Positions 1 through 6,803 of a stretch of 32,872 nucleotides of DNA are shown in pieces. The position numbers and the translations under genes are program-made. Where the stretch lies: positions 1 to 32,872 of the forward strand of contig DYRD01000023.1 in NCBI GenBank assembly GCA_020718905.1, read 5' to 3'. Origin of the DNA: Syntrophus aciditrophicus. GTDB taxonomy: Bacteria; Desulfobacterota; Syntrophia; Syntrophales; UBA8958. Positions within the stretch are counted from its first letter, which is position 1, and every line of letters starts with the position of its first letter. The notes under the pieces are model-generated. The model saw nothing but the letters and a program-made list of their open reading frames with translations. It ran no database searches and was not told the origin of the DNA.

Positions 1-67
1 ATTTCCCACTTATAAAAACCTGTATCCTGTCCAAACAACCCCCACCACCTCTCTAATCCACAATGTG

Positions 68-96
68 TTGCAAAACGCCTTTACATAAGATAAATT
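68..96 (+). promoter_or_regulatory. candidate sigma70-type promoter of mnmG
   Basis: TTGCAA (68-73) and TAAATT (91-96) are separated by 17 bases and lie just upstream of the mnmG ribosome binding site. Each hexamer matches consensus at 4 of 6 positions, so this is a moderate call made by eye only. Confidence 0.35.
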
Positions 97-114
97 GCCC
101 GTCAAAGGAGAATA

Positions 115-2025
115 TTGAAATTGTCCAATAATTACGATGTCATCATTGTCGGCGGGGGGCATGCCGGGTGCGAGGCGGCCCTGGCGGCGGCTCGCATGGG
201 GTGCGAGACCCTGCTTTTCAACATCAATCTCGACGCCATCGCCCTCATGTCCTGCAACCCCGCCATCGGAGGGCTGGCTAAGGGGCAGCTCGTCAAGGAG
301 GTGGACGCCCTGGGGGGGGAAATGGGGAAACTCGCCGACAAGACGGCCGTCCATTTCCGTCTCCTGAACGCCTCCAAGGGTCCTGCCGTCCAGTCTACGC
401 GGGTTCAGTGCGACAAGCAGCTCTACCGCCTGGCGATGAAGGCCGTCGTGGAGCGGCAGGAGCACCTTCACCTCCGCCAGGGCCTCGTCGACGAGCTGAT
501 TGTCGAAGGTGGCCGCTGCGTGGGCGTCATCGATCAGACGGGCGTTTCCTACCGGGCCGGGGCCGTCGTGATCACGACGGGGACCTTTTTAAACGGCCTG
601 ATCCACATCGGAACTACGAAGATTCCCGCGGGCCGGGCCGGGGAATGGGCGTCGTTGCGGTTGGCGGAAAACCTCAAGGCCCTGGGTTTTGAGACGGGGA
701 GGATGAAGACGGGGACGCCGCCCCGGCTGCGGGCTTCAAGCATCGACTTTTCCCGCCTGGAGCGTCAGGACAGCGATCCCCACCCTCAGCCTTTTTCCTT
801 TGCCACGGAGGCCCTGCGGACGGAGCGCCTCCCTTCCTACTTCAGCTACACGACGGTGGCGACCCATGCCTTTCTTACGGAAAACATTCAGGAATCGGCC
901 CTTTATTCGGGACGTATCCAGGGGGTCGGCGCCCGCTACTGCCCGTCCCTCGAAGACAAGGTCATGCGCTTTGCCGACAAGGAACGCCACCCCGTCGTCC
1001 TCGAATTCGAGGGCCTGGATACGGAGGAGATCTACGCGAAAGGATTGGGAAACAGCCTCCCCCCCGAGCTTCAGGAGCGCCTCGTCCACAGCGTCCCCGG
1101 CCTGGAGGCGGCGGAGATCATGCGCTGGGCCTATGCCATCGAATACGACTTCGTCCAGCCGACGCAGCTCTGGCCCACCCTGGAGACAAAACAGCTCCGG
1201 GGGCTCTATCTGGCCGGGCAGATCAACGGCACCTCGGGCTATGAAGAGGCCGCCGCCCAGGGCCTCTGGGCGGGGATCAACGCCGCCGCCGCCGTGCAGG
1301 AGCAGCCCCCCTTCATCCTCAGCCGCGCTGAAGGCTATATGGGTGTAATGATTGATGATCTGGTGACAAAGGGGGTTGACGAGCCCTACCGGATGTTCAC
1401 TTCCCGGGCCGAGTTCCGCCTCATCCTCCGGGAAGACAACGCCGTCTTGCGCCTCATGGATAAGGGCCACGAGCTGGGCCTCATCGGCGCGGATCATCAG
1501 GCCCGGATGCGGGGACGCCGTGAGGAAATCGCCAGGGAAATCGGACGCTTGTCGGCAGCTAAAATTTACCCTGTCGCCGAGACGTTGCGGATACTGGCGG
1601 AGCTGGGAACGCCCCCGATCAAGAACCCCGCCTCCCTCTTCCAGATCTTGAAGCGGGAAGAACTCGCCTATGACGACCTCCGGCCTCTGGACGGTTGGGC
1701 GCCCATTGACGACCCCTTTGTGAAAAACCAGATCGAGATCGAGGCGAAGTACGAAGGCTATATCAAACGGCAACAGGAGTCCGTTGCCAAGTTGAAGTCC
1801 CTGGAAATGCGCAAAATTCCAAATGATTTGCATTACGACACTATCCCCGGGCTCTCCAATGAATTGCGGATGAAGCTTGCCCGCATCCGGCCGGGGACTG
1901 TCGGTCAGGCCGACCGGATTCCGGGAATGACCCAGGCGGCCATCAGCGCCATCCTGATCGCCGCCAAAAAGAGGGAGCTGGAGGAGGAGGCAAAAAAGGC
2001 CATTGACAAGCAAACGGGGGATTGA
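115..2025 (+). CDS. mnmG: tRNA uridine-5-carboxymethylaminomethyl modification enzyme MnmG (GidA)
   Basis: FAD-dependent subunit that, with MnmE, installs the carboxymethylaminomethyl group at C5 of the wobble uridine (U34) of certain tRNAs, in the cytoplasm. The 636-residue product has the usual length. It shows the N-terminal dinucleotide-binding motif GGGHAGCEAA (about residues 13-22), the family signatures GTFLNG, RMKTGTPPR, YCPSLEDK and GQINGTSGYEEAAAQG, and a C-terminal helical region that would contact MnmE. The start is a TTG preceded by AAGGAG five bases upstream; no better ATG lies nearby. It is not followed by rsmG, its common neighbour in many bacteria, but by a secreted HhH protein. 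No lesions are seen. The identification rests on family motifs and is secure. Confidence 0.97.
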   Translation: MKLSNNYDVIIVGGGHAGCEAALAAARMGCETLLFNINLDAIALMSCNPAIGGLAKGQLVKEVDALGGEMGKLADKTAVHFRLLNASKGPAVQSTRVQCDKQLYRLAMKAVVERQEHLHLRQGLVDELIVEGGRCVGVIDQTGVSYRAGAVVITTGTFLNGLIHIGTTKIPAGRAGEWASLRLAENLKALGFETGRMKTGTPPRLRASSIDFSRLERQDSDPHPQPFSFATEALRTERLPSYFSYTTVATHAFLTENIQESALYSGRIQGVGARYCPSLEDKVMRFADKERHPVVLEFEGLDTEEIYAKGLGNSLPPELQERLVHSVPGLEAAEIMRWAYAIEYDFVQPTQLWPTLETKQLRGLYLAGQINGTSGYEEAAAQGLWAGINAAAAVQEQPPFILSRAEGYMGVMIDDLVTKGVDEPYRMFTSRAEFRLILREDNAVLRLMDKGHELGLIGADHQARMRGRREEIAREIGRLSAAKIYPVAETLRILAELGTPPIKNPASLFQILKREELAYDDLRPLDGWAPIDDPFVKNQIEIEAKYEGYIKRQQESVAKLKSLEMRKIPNDLHYDTIPGLSNELRMKLARIRPGTVGQADRIPGMTQAAISAILIAAKKRELEEEAKKAIDKQTGD

Positions 2026-2083
2026 TGGTTGTCATCCCCTGCAGGATTGCCATGATAATCAATAATAAAGAGGATGAGTGGAA

Positions 2084-2371
2084 ATGAAAAAAGCGTTATT
2101 GGTAAGGGTGTTGGCAGTGCTCGTAGTGATGATGTTTGTCGCGACCGCCGGTTGGGCGGCGGAACCCATTGATCTCAACACGGTGACGAAGGAGCAGCTC
2201 ATGACCCTGACGGGTGTCCGCGAGGTAACGGCCCAGCAGATTATCAAGAACCGCCCCTACGCCAAAAAGGACCAGTTGAAAGCGAAGAAGATTCTCACCG
2301 ATCAGGCTTACGACAAGATCAAGGACAAGATCATCGCCAAGCAGGCAAAAGCGGCGCCGAAAAAGAAGTAA
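2084..2371 (+). CDS. secreted helix-hairpin-helix (ComEA-like) protein
   Basis: Small protein of about 95 residues with an N-terminal signal peptide (KK followed by a hydrophobic stretch ending near GWAAEP) and one helix-hairpin-helix module (IDLNTVTKEQLMTLTGV..., with a second hairpin-like copy ITAQQIIKNRP). The tail is lysine rich. Related domains occur in ComEA, where they bind incoming DNA in the periplasm, but this protein lacks the rest of a competence cluster and its role is not established. The ORF track begins at a GTG (2078); I prefer the ATG at 2084, because AGAGGA lies about 9 bases upstream of it and too close to the GTG. It lies about 58 bases behind mnmG and could be cotranscribed. 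Confidence 0.75.
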   Translation: MKKALLVRVLAVLVVMMFVATAGWAAEPIDLNTVTKEQLMTLTGVREVTAQQIIKNRPYAKKDQLKAKKILTDQAYDKIKDKIIAKQAKAAPKKK

Positions 2372-2389
2372 TTCCGTTGCAAAAACAAA

Positions 2390-2418
2390 CCCTTGTGACG
2401 GCCATGCCGTCACAAGGG
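2390..2418 (-). terminator. perfect hairpin with T-rich tail on the minus strand
   Basis: CCCTTGTGACGGC and its exact complement form a 13-bp stem with a 3-base loop. On the plus strand it is preceded by an A-rich tract (AAAAACAAA) and followed by no T run. On the minus strand the hairpin is therefore followed by TTTGTTTTT, so it fits best as an intrinsic terminator for leftward transcripts such as that of the glycosyltransferase. It may also stop or protect the plus-strand mnmG-HhH transcript. Confidence 0.55.
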
Positions 2419-2440
2419 GAAATGGAAATGCGGCGCCGAT

Positions 2441-2475
2441 CCATCCCCACTCCACCCTCCCCTCGAAGGGGAGGG
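2441..2475. repeat. dispersed G/C-palindromic repeat, copy A
   Basis: CATCCCCAC is followed by a perfect 9-bp hairpin CCCTCCCCT/AGGGGAGGG with a 3-base loop. Related sequences sit at 7921-7995 and 18388-18416, always at gene ends. This resembles REP-like extragenic palindromes. No ORF is convincing here. Confidence 0.6.
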
Positions 2476-2522
2476 AAAGTATAGAATAATGAACCCCCCA
2501 CGCAAGCAGCGGGGTATCAACG

Positions 2523-2584
2523 GTCATTCCGGACTTGGTCCGAAGTCCGGGCTGCCGATGGATTCATCCTGGCGCGGGAATGAC
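2523..2584. repeat. nested inverted repeat of the GTCATTCC...GGAATGAC type
   Basis: Outer arms GTCATTCC (2523-2530) and GGAATGAC (2577-2584) enclose an inner perfect hairpin CCGGACTT/AAGTCCGG (2529-2550). A shorter relative, ATTCCCGT/ACGGGAAT followed by GAC, occurs at 13759-13781. Together with copy A and the C/G-rich stretch at 2488-2512 this fills the roughly 307-base gap 2372-2678, in which I see no gene. Confidence 0.55.
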
Positions 2585-2678
2585 GCGGGCCAAGCATGCC
2601 TAGGGGAATAAATCCCGCAAGATATTAAAGGAAATGGGCTTGTATGCTCAGGTGCAAGTGATATCTGCGGTGGCGTCG

Positions 2679-3434
2679 TTATGAGCTCCGGGGCGGGAAG
2701 AGCCGCGAAGTCAGCAGGTTCATTTTGGCGAGGCGGAACGTCAAGGCCGTGAAAAGACATCCAAATCCGTATTTCATGCTCCGCCGGAAATTTATGGAAG
2801 AGGCCTCTTCAAAATACTTGGTTGGGCAACTGACCTCGGCGACGGTGTAGTTAAGCCAGACAATCTGTGCCAGCATCTGGTTGTCAAAGACAAAATCGTC
2901 GGAATTCTCGTGGAGGGGAATCTTTTCCAGCAATGTCCGGGAGAAGGCCCGATAACCGGTGTGATACTCCGATAGCTTCGCCCCGATCAGGATGTTTTCC
3001 ATGAGGGTGAGGAAGCGGTTGGCGATATATTTCCAGGGCGGCATCCCGCCTTTCAGGGCGTACCCGCCCAGAATACGCGATCCCAATACGCAGTGGTAAA
3101 GACCGTTGCCGATCAGGGAGGCCATGGCCGGAATCAACTGGGGCGTATACTGGTAATCGGGGTGGACCATGATAATTATGTCGCCTCCTTCTTCAAGGGC
3201 CAGGCGGTAGCATGTCTTCTGGTTGGCCCCGTAACCGCGGTTCTTTGCATGGACATGGACCTTGGCTGCGGGAAGGTGCGCGGCGATCGCGACGGTTTCG
3301 TCCCTGCTGGCGTCGTCCACGAGGATGACCAGGTCTACAATACCCTGTTCCATGACCTCCTCGTAAGTCTTGACGATGGTTTTGGCGGCATTGTAGGCCG
3401 GCATGACGACGATGATTTTCTTGTCCTTGAGCAT
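2679..3434 (-). CDS. family 2 glycosyltransferase, dolichyl/polyprenyl-phosphate mannosyltransferase-like
   Basis: GT-A fold glycosyltransferase that would transfer a sugar from a nucleotide donor, probably to a polyprenyl phosphate or a cell-surface glycan, at the cytoplasmic membrane face. The protein opens with KKIIVVMPAYNAAKT, followed by VILVDDASRDET, GYGANQKTCY, and the acceptor-side MVHPDYQYTP and GSRILGG motifs typical of DPM1-like family 2 enzymes. No C-terminal membrane domain is evident. The ORF track extends to 3545, and an ATG at 3512 has an AAGGGG ahead of it. However, a near-consensus promoter (3459-3487) lies inside that extension, so the ATG at 3434, where homology to the family begins, is the likely start. 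The ribosome binding site there is weak (GAAGAAG). Confidence 0.82.
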   Translation of the reverse strand: MLKDKKIIVVMPAYNAAKTIVKTYEEVMEQGIVDLVILVDDASRDETVAIAAHLPAAKVHVHAKNRGYGANQKTCYRLALEEGGDIIIMVHPDYQYTPQLIPAMASLIGNGLYHCVLGSRILGGYALKGGMPPWKYIANRFLTLMENILIGAKLSEYHTGYRAFSRTLLEKIPLHENSDDFVFDNQMLAQIVWLNYTVAEVSCPTKYFEEASSINFRRSMKYGFGCLFTALTFRLAKMNLLTSRLFPPRSS

Positions 3435-3458
3435 AAGCTTCTTCACGACTTTTTGTGG

Positions 3459-3487
3459 ACTATACCGGCGCAGTGCCGGTGTGTCAA
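3459..3487 (-). promoter_or_regulatory. strong candidate promoter with palindromic spacer, glycosyltransferase
   Basis: On the minus strand TTGACA (3487-3482) and TATAGT (3464-3459) are spaced by 17 bases, close to the sigma70 ideal. The spacer with one flanking base contains the perfect inverted repeat ACCGGC-ACTGC-GCCGGT (3464-3480), which could be an operator. It decides the start of the gene downstream. Confidence 0.6.
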
Positions 3488-3655
3488 CGTTAAACACGGG
3501 AAATTTCCCCATTACTAATCGCCCCTTGCCGTCAGCTATCCCCACACGAAGGTGTTGGGGCGCAGCCGGGTCATATAGATCTAGCCCCGCTTATCGGTAT
3601 CTGCCGTAACAATATGAAGAGGTGCGGGAGGGGATCGTAAAGGGCAAGAAATGAA

Positions 3656-3991
3656 TTACAAACATCGCCGGTAGTCAGCGTCCGGGGTGGGCCAGGGCGT
3701 TCCCGAGACGATGGTCCGGGCCTCCGCATCGGTCCTGAGACGGACATCGTGCCGCCACGGATTATTGAAAGACCGGCAACCGCCGCCGGACTGAAGTTCC
3801 TGGCGGTAAAAAGCGGCTAAGGGATGGGTGCCCATGAGGTTACATACATACCTTATACCTATCCATGCCAGCTCCGGGCAAATCTTGTCCTCATCGTGAG
3901 GATGGAGGGCCGCGCCAAAGGCGCAGGTATTGCGGATACAGCAGTAGCCGCAACCGACACAGGATACCTTTTCAACGGGATACCTCAACAT
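3656..3991 (-). CDS. CxxCxxCC-motif putative metal-binding protein (YkgJ/UPF0153-like)
   Basis: A 112-residue cytoplasmic protein with the cluster CVGCGYCC near residue 11-18, then NTCAFG, CPEL and a further Cys (YVC). The CxxCxxCC arrangement is the signature of the YkgJ-like putative zinc- or iron-chelating family, whose biochemical role is not established. The ATG at 3991 is preferred over the GTG at 4027 of the ORF track because GGGGA lies about six bases upstream. The start overlaps the stop of the upstream 89-residue ORF by 7 bases (3985-3991), which points to translational coupling. I infer a shared function but cannot name it. Confidence 0.6.
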   Translation of the reverse strand: MLRYPVEKVSCVGCGYCCIRNTCAFGAALHPHDEDKICPELAWIGIRYVCNLMGTHPLAAFYRQELQSGGGCRSFNNPWRHDVRLRTDAEARTIVSGTPWPTPDADYRRCL

Positions 3992-4254
3992 GTAAGATCC
4001 CCAAGTTTTTTCAGGGTGATACGCCACTGGATATAACTGTAAAGGGATGCGTGGCCCGGCAATAGCATGCGACGCAGGTAAAGTCTGATCGCCGGTAGCC
4101 GGTGCATATCCGTCGTCAGGCGGATAATCATCCCCATGGTGTAATCAAGCTGATGGACAAGAGACAACGGTTTGCGGTAAATGACCTTGAAGGCGTAAGG
4201 TGTTTTGTTCCCTGCCTTGGCGTGAAAAGGACGGGCGGTGTGGGCTTGGTTCAT
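3985..4254 (-). CDS. hypothetical small basic protein, 89 aa
   Basis: I do not recognise this protein. It is rich in Arg, Leu and Tyr (LPAIRLYLRRMLLPGHASLY), with no signal peptide or clear membrane segment. Evidence that it is real: a good promoter (4263-4291) ends only about ten bases before its ATG, and its stop codon overlaps the start of the CxxCxxCC gene, as in coupled operons. If the promoter is used, the message would be nearly leaderless. Internal Met codons at residues 40 and 42 are possible alternative starts, but neither has a good ribosome binding site. Confidence 0.5.
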   Translation of the reverse strand: MNQAHTARPFHAKAGNKTPYAFKVIYRKPLSLVHQLDYTMGMIIRLTTDMHRLPAIRLYLRRMLLPGHASLYSYIQWRITLKKLGDLTC

Positions 4255-4262
4255 AAAACCAT

Positions 4263-4291
4263 ATCTTAACGGCCGCCCTGCCCGTAGTCAA
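4263..4291 (-). promoter_or_regulatory. candidate promoter of the 89-aa/CxxCxxCC operon
   Basis: Minus strand TTGACT (4291-4286), 17-base spacer, TAAGAT (4268-4263). The predicted start of transcription falls within a few bases of the ATG at 4254, so the first ORF would be leaderless or nearly so. Confidence 0.5.
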
Positions 4292-4355
4292 GACGAATGT
4301 TGGCGTTTATGAAAAGATTATCTTTGTTGCGGAAATTTAAAGGCAATCGATAGTT

Positions 4356-5126
4356 ATGCTGGGGAAATTTTTCCGGAGGCTCTCTGGGGGCAGGAAGACG
4401 GACCTCGAGCGCGACGCCGGCCGGTACTGGTCCATGAGCGATAGCGACGAACGAATCAGGGACCAGTCTCACTGGTATGGAGAGGGGCGATGGGAGAAGG
4501 AACGATGGCTTGCCTACGGCGATTTTTTCTTTGACCTGGCGGGAAAACGTCTGCGGCAGGTCAAGGGACCGGATTGGCGCGGGGGCTTGGAAAAGAAAAC
4601 GGCCCTGGAGTGGGGCTGCGGCGGCGGGGCAATCATCCGGCCGCTTTGTGAGCACTTTGCCTCCGTTTACGGCCTGGATATCGCGGCAGCGACGCTGTAC
4701 GAATGCCGGAAACGGATGGCGGACTTGGCGGCAGCGGGGATTTTTACGGCCTGCCATTTTCCATCGGAGCACCCGGAGGCCGTTTTGGAGCAAATTGCCC
4801 CGGAGTCGGTCGATTTCATCATTTCGGTCGGCGTCTTCAAGCACTTTCCCTCCCAGGCATATACCCTCAGGGTTCTCCAGATTATGGAAAAGCTCCTGAA
4901 AAAAGAGGGCTTCCTTTTTGTGCAGATCCGCTATTTTGATGGTATGGAGAAGTACCGGCCCAAGGAAGGGGATTACGCCCGCAATGTGATCACCATGACC
5001 TCCTTTGCCGCGGACGCCTTCGCGGCGCAGCTTGACGCCGCCGGTCTGACCCTGTTGCACCGGGAAAGGGATATGGACGGCGAGGATGAAAAGCACGAAT
5101 ATTATTTTCTGGGGAAGGGGGCATGA
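4356..5126 (+). CDS. class I SAM-dependent methyltransferase
   Basis: A 256-residue Rossmann-fold methyltransferase. The SAM-binding motif I is ALEWGCGGGA (about residues 83-92), followed by the acidic end of strand 2 (VYGLDIA) and the motif IV region SVDFIISVGVFKHF. The C-terminal part has the usual seven-stranded sheet elements (LLKKEGFLFVQI, YYFLGKG). The N-terminal 75 residues are basic and Trp/Tyr rich (YWSMSDSDERIRDQ, HWYGEGRW), suggesting substrate recognition. The substrate cannot be told from the sequence; with a glycosyltransferase nearby on the other strand, a glycan or lipid is possible but this is inference. The ribosome binding site is weak. Confidence 0.8.
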   Translation: MLGKFFRRLSGGRKTDLERDAGRYWSMSDSDERIRDQSHWYGEGRWEKERWLAYGDFFFDLAGKRLRQVKGPDWRGGLEKKTALEWGCGGGAIIRPLCEHFASVYGLDIAAATLYECRKRMADLAAAGIFTACHFPSEHPEAVLEQIAPESVDFIISVGVFKHFPSQAYTLRVLQIMEKLLKKEGFLFVQIRYFDGMEKYRPKEGDYARNVITMTSFAADAFAAQLDAAGLTLLHRERDMDGEDEKHEYYFLGKGA

Positions 5127-5169
5127 GGTGAAGAAATCTTCTGCCATCCTAATTTGTTTGGGAGGAAAG

Positions 5170-6267
5170 GTGAATAATATTAAAAATAATAAATGGATGA
5201 ACAGTTTTAGGGTGATTGTTTTAATGGTGCTGGTGCTGTCGACACGCGTCCTGCGCCTGGAAGCGGCGGAGGTGAAAAATATCGTCATCCAAAAGGTAGA
5301 GAACCGGTTGCTGTTCACCTATGACTTGGAGGGGGAGGAGAGCACGGCGCTCGTGTCTGTTTATGTGACCGTGGGCGACAAAACCTACCCCGCTAAAAGC
5401 CTGCACCTGGAAGGAGATCTGGGTAAGGTCCGGCCGGGGAGGAACAGGCGTGTCGTCTGGTCGGTGTTAAGCGATTTTCCGAAGGGGGTGTATCAAGAGG
5501 TAAGTGTGGAAATTTCTGCGGGAATACCGGGCATGGTCAACAATATCGGTATGTCTTTCGTCCTCCTTCCCGCCGGCTCCGTCGTGATGGGGTCTCCTGC
5601 CGACGAGCCCGGACGCAATACCGACGAAATGCAGGAACGGGTGATCATCAGCCGGGCTTTCTATCTGCAGAGAACGGAGGTCACGCAGGGGCAGTGGCAG
5701 CGGGTCATGGGAACTAACCCTTCCCATTTCCGTGCTTGCGGTGAAGATTGCCCCGTCGAGCAGATAACCTGGCACGATGCCCAGGCATTCATCGGGAAGC
5801 TAAATGCGTTGGAAGGGACAAATCGCTACCGCCTGCCGACGGAGGGGGAGTGGGAATATGCCGCTCGGGCGGGGACGGTAACGGCCTATTATTGGGGAAA
5901 CAGGCCTGATTGTTCCCGGGCTAATTATGGGAACAGCCTGTGGGGTTCCGAATGCAAGGGCGCCAATCCCGGCAAAACCTTGAAGGTGGGCAGTTTCCGC
6001 CCCAATCCCTGGGGGCTTTGCGATATGGCCGGCAATGGCTGGGAATGGGTCGATAATTGGTATGGACCCTATAATTCAAGGCAGACCGTGAATCCCGCCG
6101 GTTCCAGGTCGGGGGTCTTCCGGATACAGCGCGGCGGCGCCTGGGACAGCGACGCCGCGGCCTGCCGGATGGCGCTGCGTGTCAAGGCCCTTCCTGAGGT
6201 CAACCTCGGCCATTTGAAATTAACCGCCGGCAATCTCGGCTTCCGGGTGGCGAGAACGGCGGAATAG
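5170..6267 (+). CDS. secreted SUMF1/FGE-domain protein
   Basis: An N-terminal signal peptide (basic start, then VIVLMVLVLS) leads into an Ig-like segment of about 100 residues (VKNIVIQKVENRL...VSVEISA). A formylglycine-generating-enzyme-like domain follows: GMSFVLLPAGSVVMGS, RTEVTQGQW, YRLPTEGEWEYAARAG, NPWGLCDMAGNGWEWV, QRGGAWDS and GFRVAR. True FGE enzymes carry two cysteines after the GGS motif; here only one remains (AAACRMALR), so sulfatase activation is unlikely and a binding or structural role is more probable. The ORF track starts at 5086 inside the methyltransferase; I choose the GTG at 5170, which has GGAGG just ahead. The GTG at 5128 and the ATG at 5197 are alternatives. It probably belongs to the same transcript as the methyltransferase. 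Confidence 0.82.
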   Translation: MNNIKNNKWMNSFRVIVLMVLVLSTRVLRLEAAEVKNIVIQKVENRLLFTYDLEGEESTALVSVYVTVGDKTYPAKSLHLEGDLGKVRPGRNRRVVWSVLSDFPKGVYQEVSVEISAGIPGMVNNIGMSFVLLPAGSVVMGSPADEPGRNTDEMQERVIISRAFYLQRTEVTQGQWQRVMGTNPSHFRACGEDCPVEQITWHDAQAFIGKLNALEGTNRYRLPTEGEWEYAARAGTVTAYYWGNRPDCSRANYGNSLWGSECKGANPGKTLKVGSFRPNPWGLCDMAGNGWEWVDNWYGPYNSRQTVNPAGSRSGVFRIQRGGAWDSDAAACRMALRVKALPEVNLGHLKLTAGNLGFRVARTAE

Positions 6268-6277
6268 AAGATATTCG

Positions 6278-6307
6278 TTGACAATAAAAAGTTGGGATGC
6301 CAAATAT
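6278..6307 (+). promoter_or_regulatory. candidate promoter of marR-acyl-CoA dehydrogenase
   Basis: A perfect TTGACA (6278-6283) is followed after 18 bases by AAATAT (or AATATT after 19). The -10 match is weak. Confidence 0.4.
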
Positions 6308-6335
6308 TTGCCGACCAATCATAACGGGAGGCATC

Positions 6336-6803
6336 ATGCCAGACGATCGACTTATTTTCCTCATCTTTACCGCCCAGAACAAGTTGCGGACTTACCTGAA
6401 CAATGCCCTGGTGGCGGCGAACGCAGGGGTGACGTTTGTCCAGGCGGGCATCCTTTTCCTTCTCAAACAGAGCAACGGCCGGACCATGTCCGACCTTAGT
6501 CAGCTCATCGGGGTGGATAATTCCACCCTTACGGGCCTCGTGGACCGCCTGGAAAAGGTGGGTTTCGTGGCCCGTCAGGCCAGTCCCACGGATCGGCGTT
6601 CTCTCCTCATTCAGGTGACTCCGGAGGGAATCGCCGCCGGGGACAAGGCCAAGGTGGTCATCAAAAGGATTAATGAGGAAATAAAGACGGGCCATCTCCC
6701 GGAGGAAATGGAGATATTCAAGAGCATTCTCAGGTCATTTTTCGAAAAATTCAACAAAAACGACGGGAGCAGCAGTGACGATGTACAATTATCGCATAAA
6801 TAA
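6336..6803 (+). CDS. MarR-family transcriptional regulator
   Basis: A 155-residue winged-helix regulator. The recognition region MSDLSQLIGVDNSTLTGLVDRLEK followed by the wing GFVARQASPTDRRSLLIQVTPEG is diagnostic of MarR proteins, with dimerisation helices at both ends. The ATG at 6336 is preceded by GGGAGG and is preferred over the upstream ATG at 6297 of the ORF track. The 3' end overlaps the next gene by 29 bases, so the two are cotranscribed. MarR proteins often repress their own operon in response to small aromatic or acyl ligands, which would fit the neighbouring acyl-CoA dehydrogenase; this link is inference. Confidence 0.88.
   Translation: MPDDRLIFLIFTAQNKLRTYLNNALVAANAGVTFVQAGILFLLKQSNGRTMSDLSQLIGVDNSTLTGLVDRLEKVGFVARQASPTDRRSLLIQVTPEGIAAGDKAKVVIKRINEEIKTGHLPEEMEIFKSILRSFFEKFNKNDGSSSDDVQLSHK

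Noticed and set aside
736-2013. 425-aa minus-strand ORF
   Set aside because: Lies wholly within mnmG in antisense; no domain is recognisable.
2390-2418. Hairpin as a plus-strand intrinsic terminator for the HhH gene
   Set aside because: No T run follows on the plus strand; the T-rich tail lies on the minus-strand side.
4266-5318. 350-aa minus-strand ORF
   Set aside because: Antisense to the methyltransferase and the SUMF1 gene start, both of which have clear family motifs.
5170-6267. SUMF1-domain protein as a formylglycine-generating enzyme
   Set aside because: The pair of catalytic cysteines is not present; only one Cys remains after the GGAW motif.
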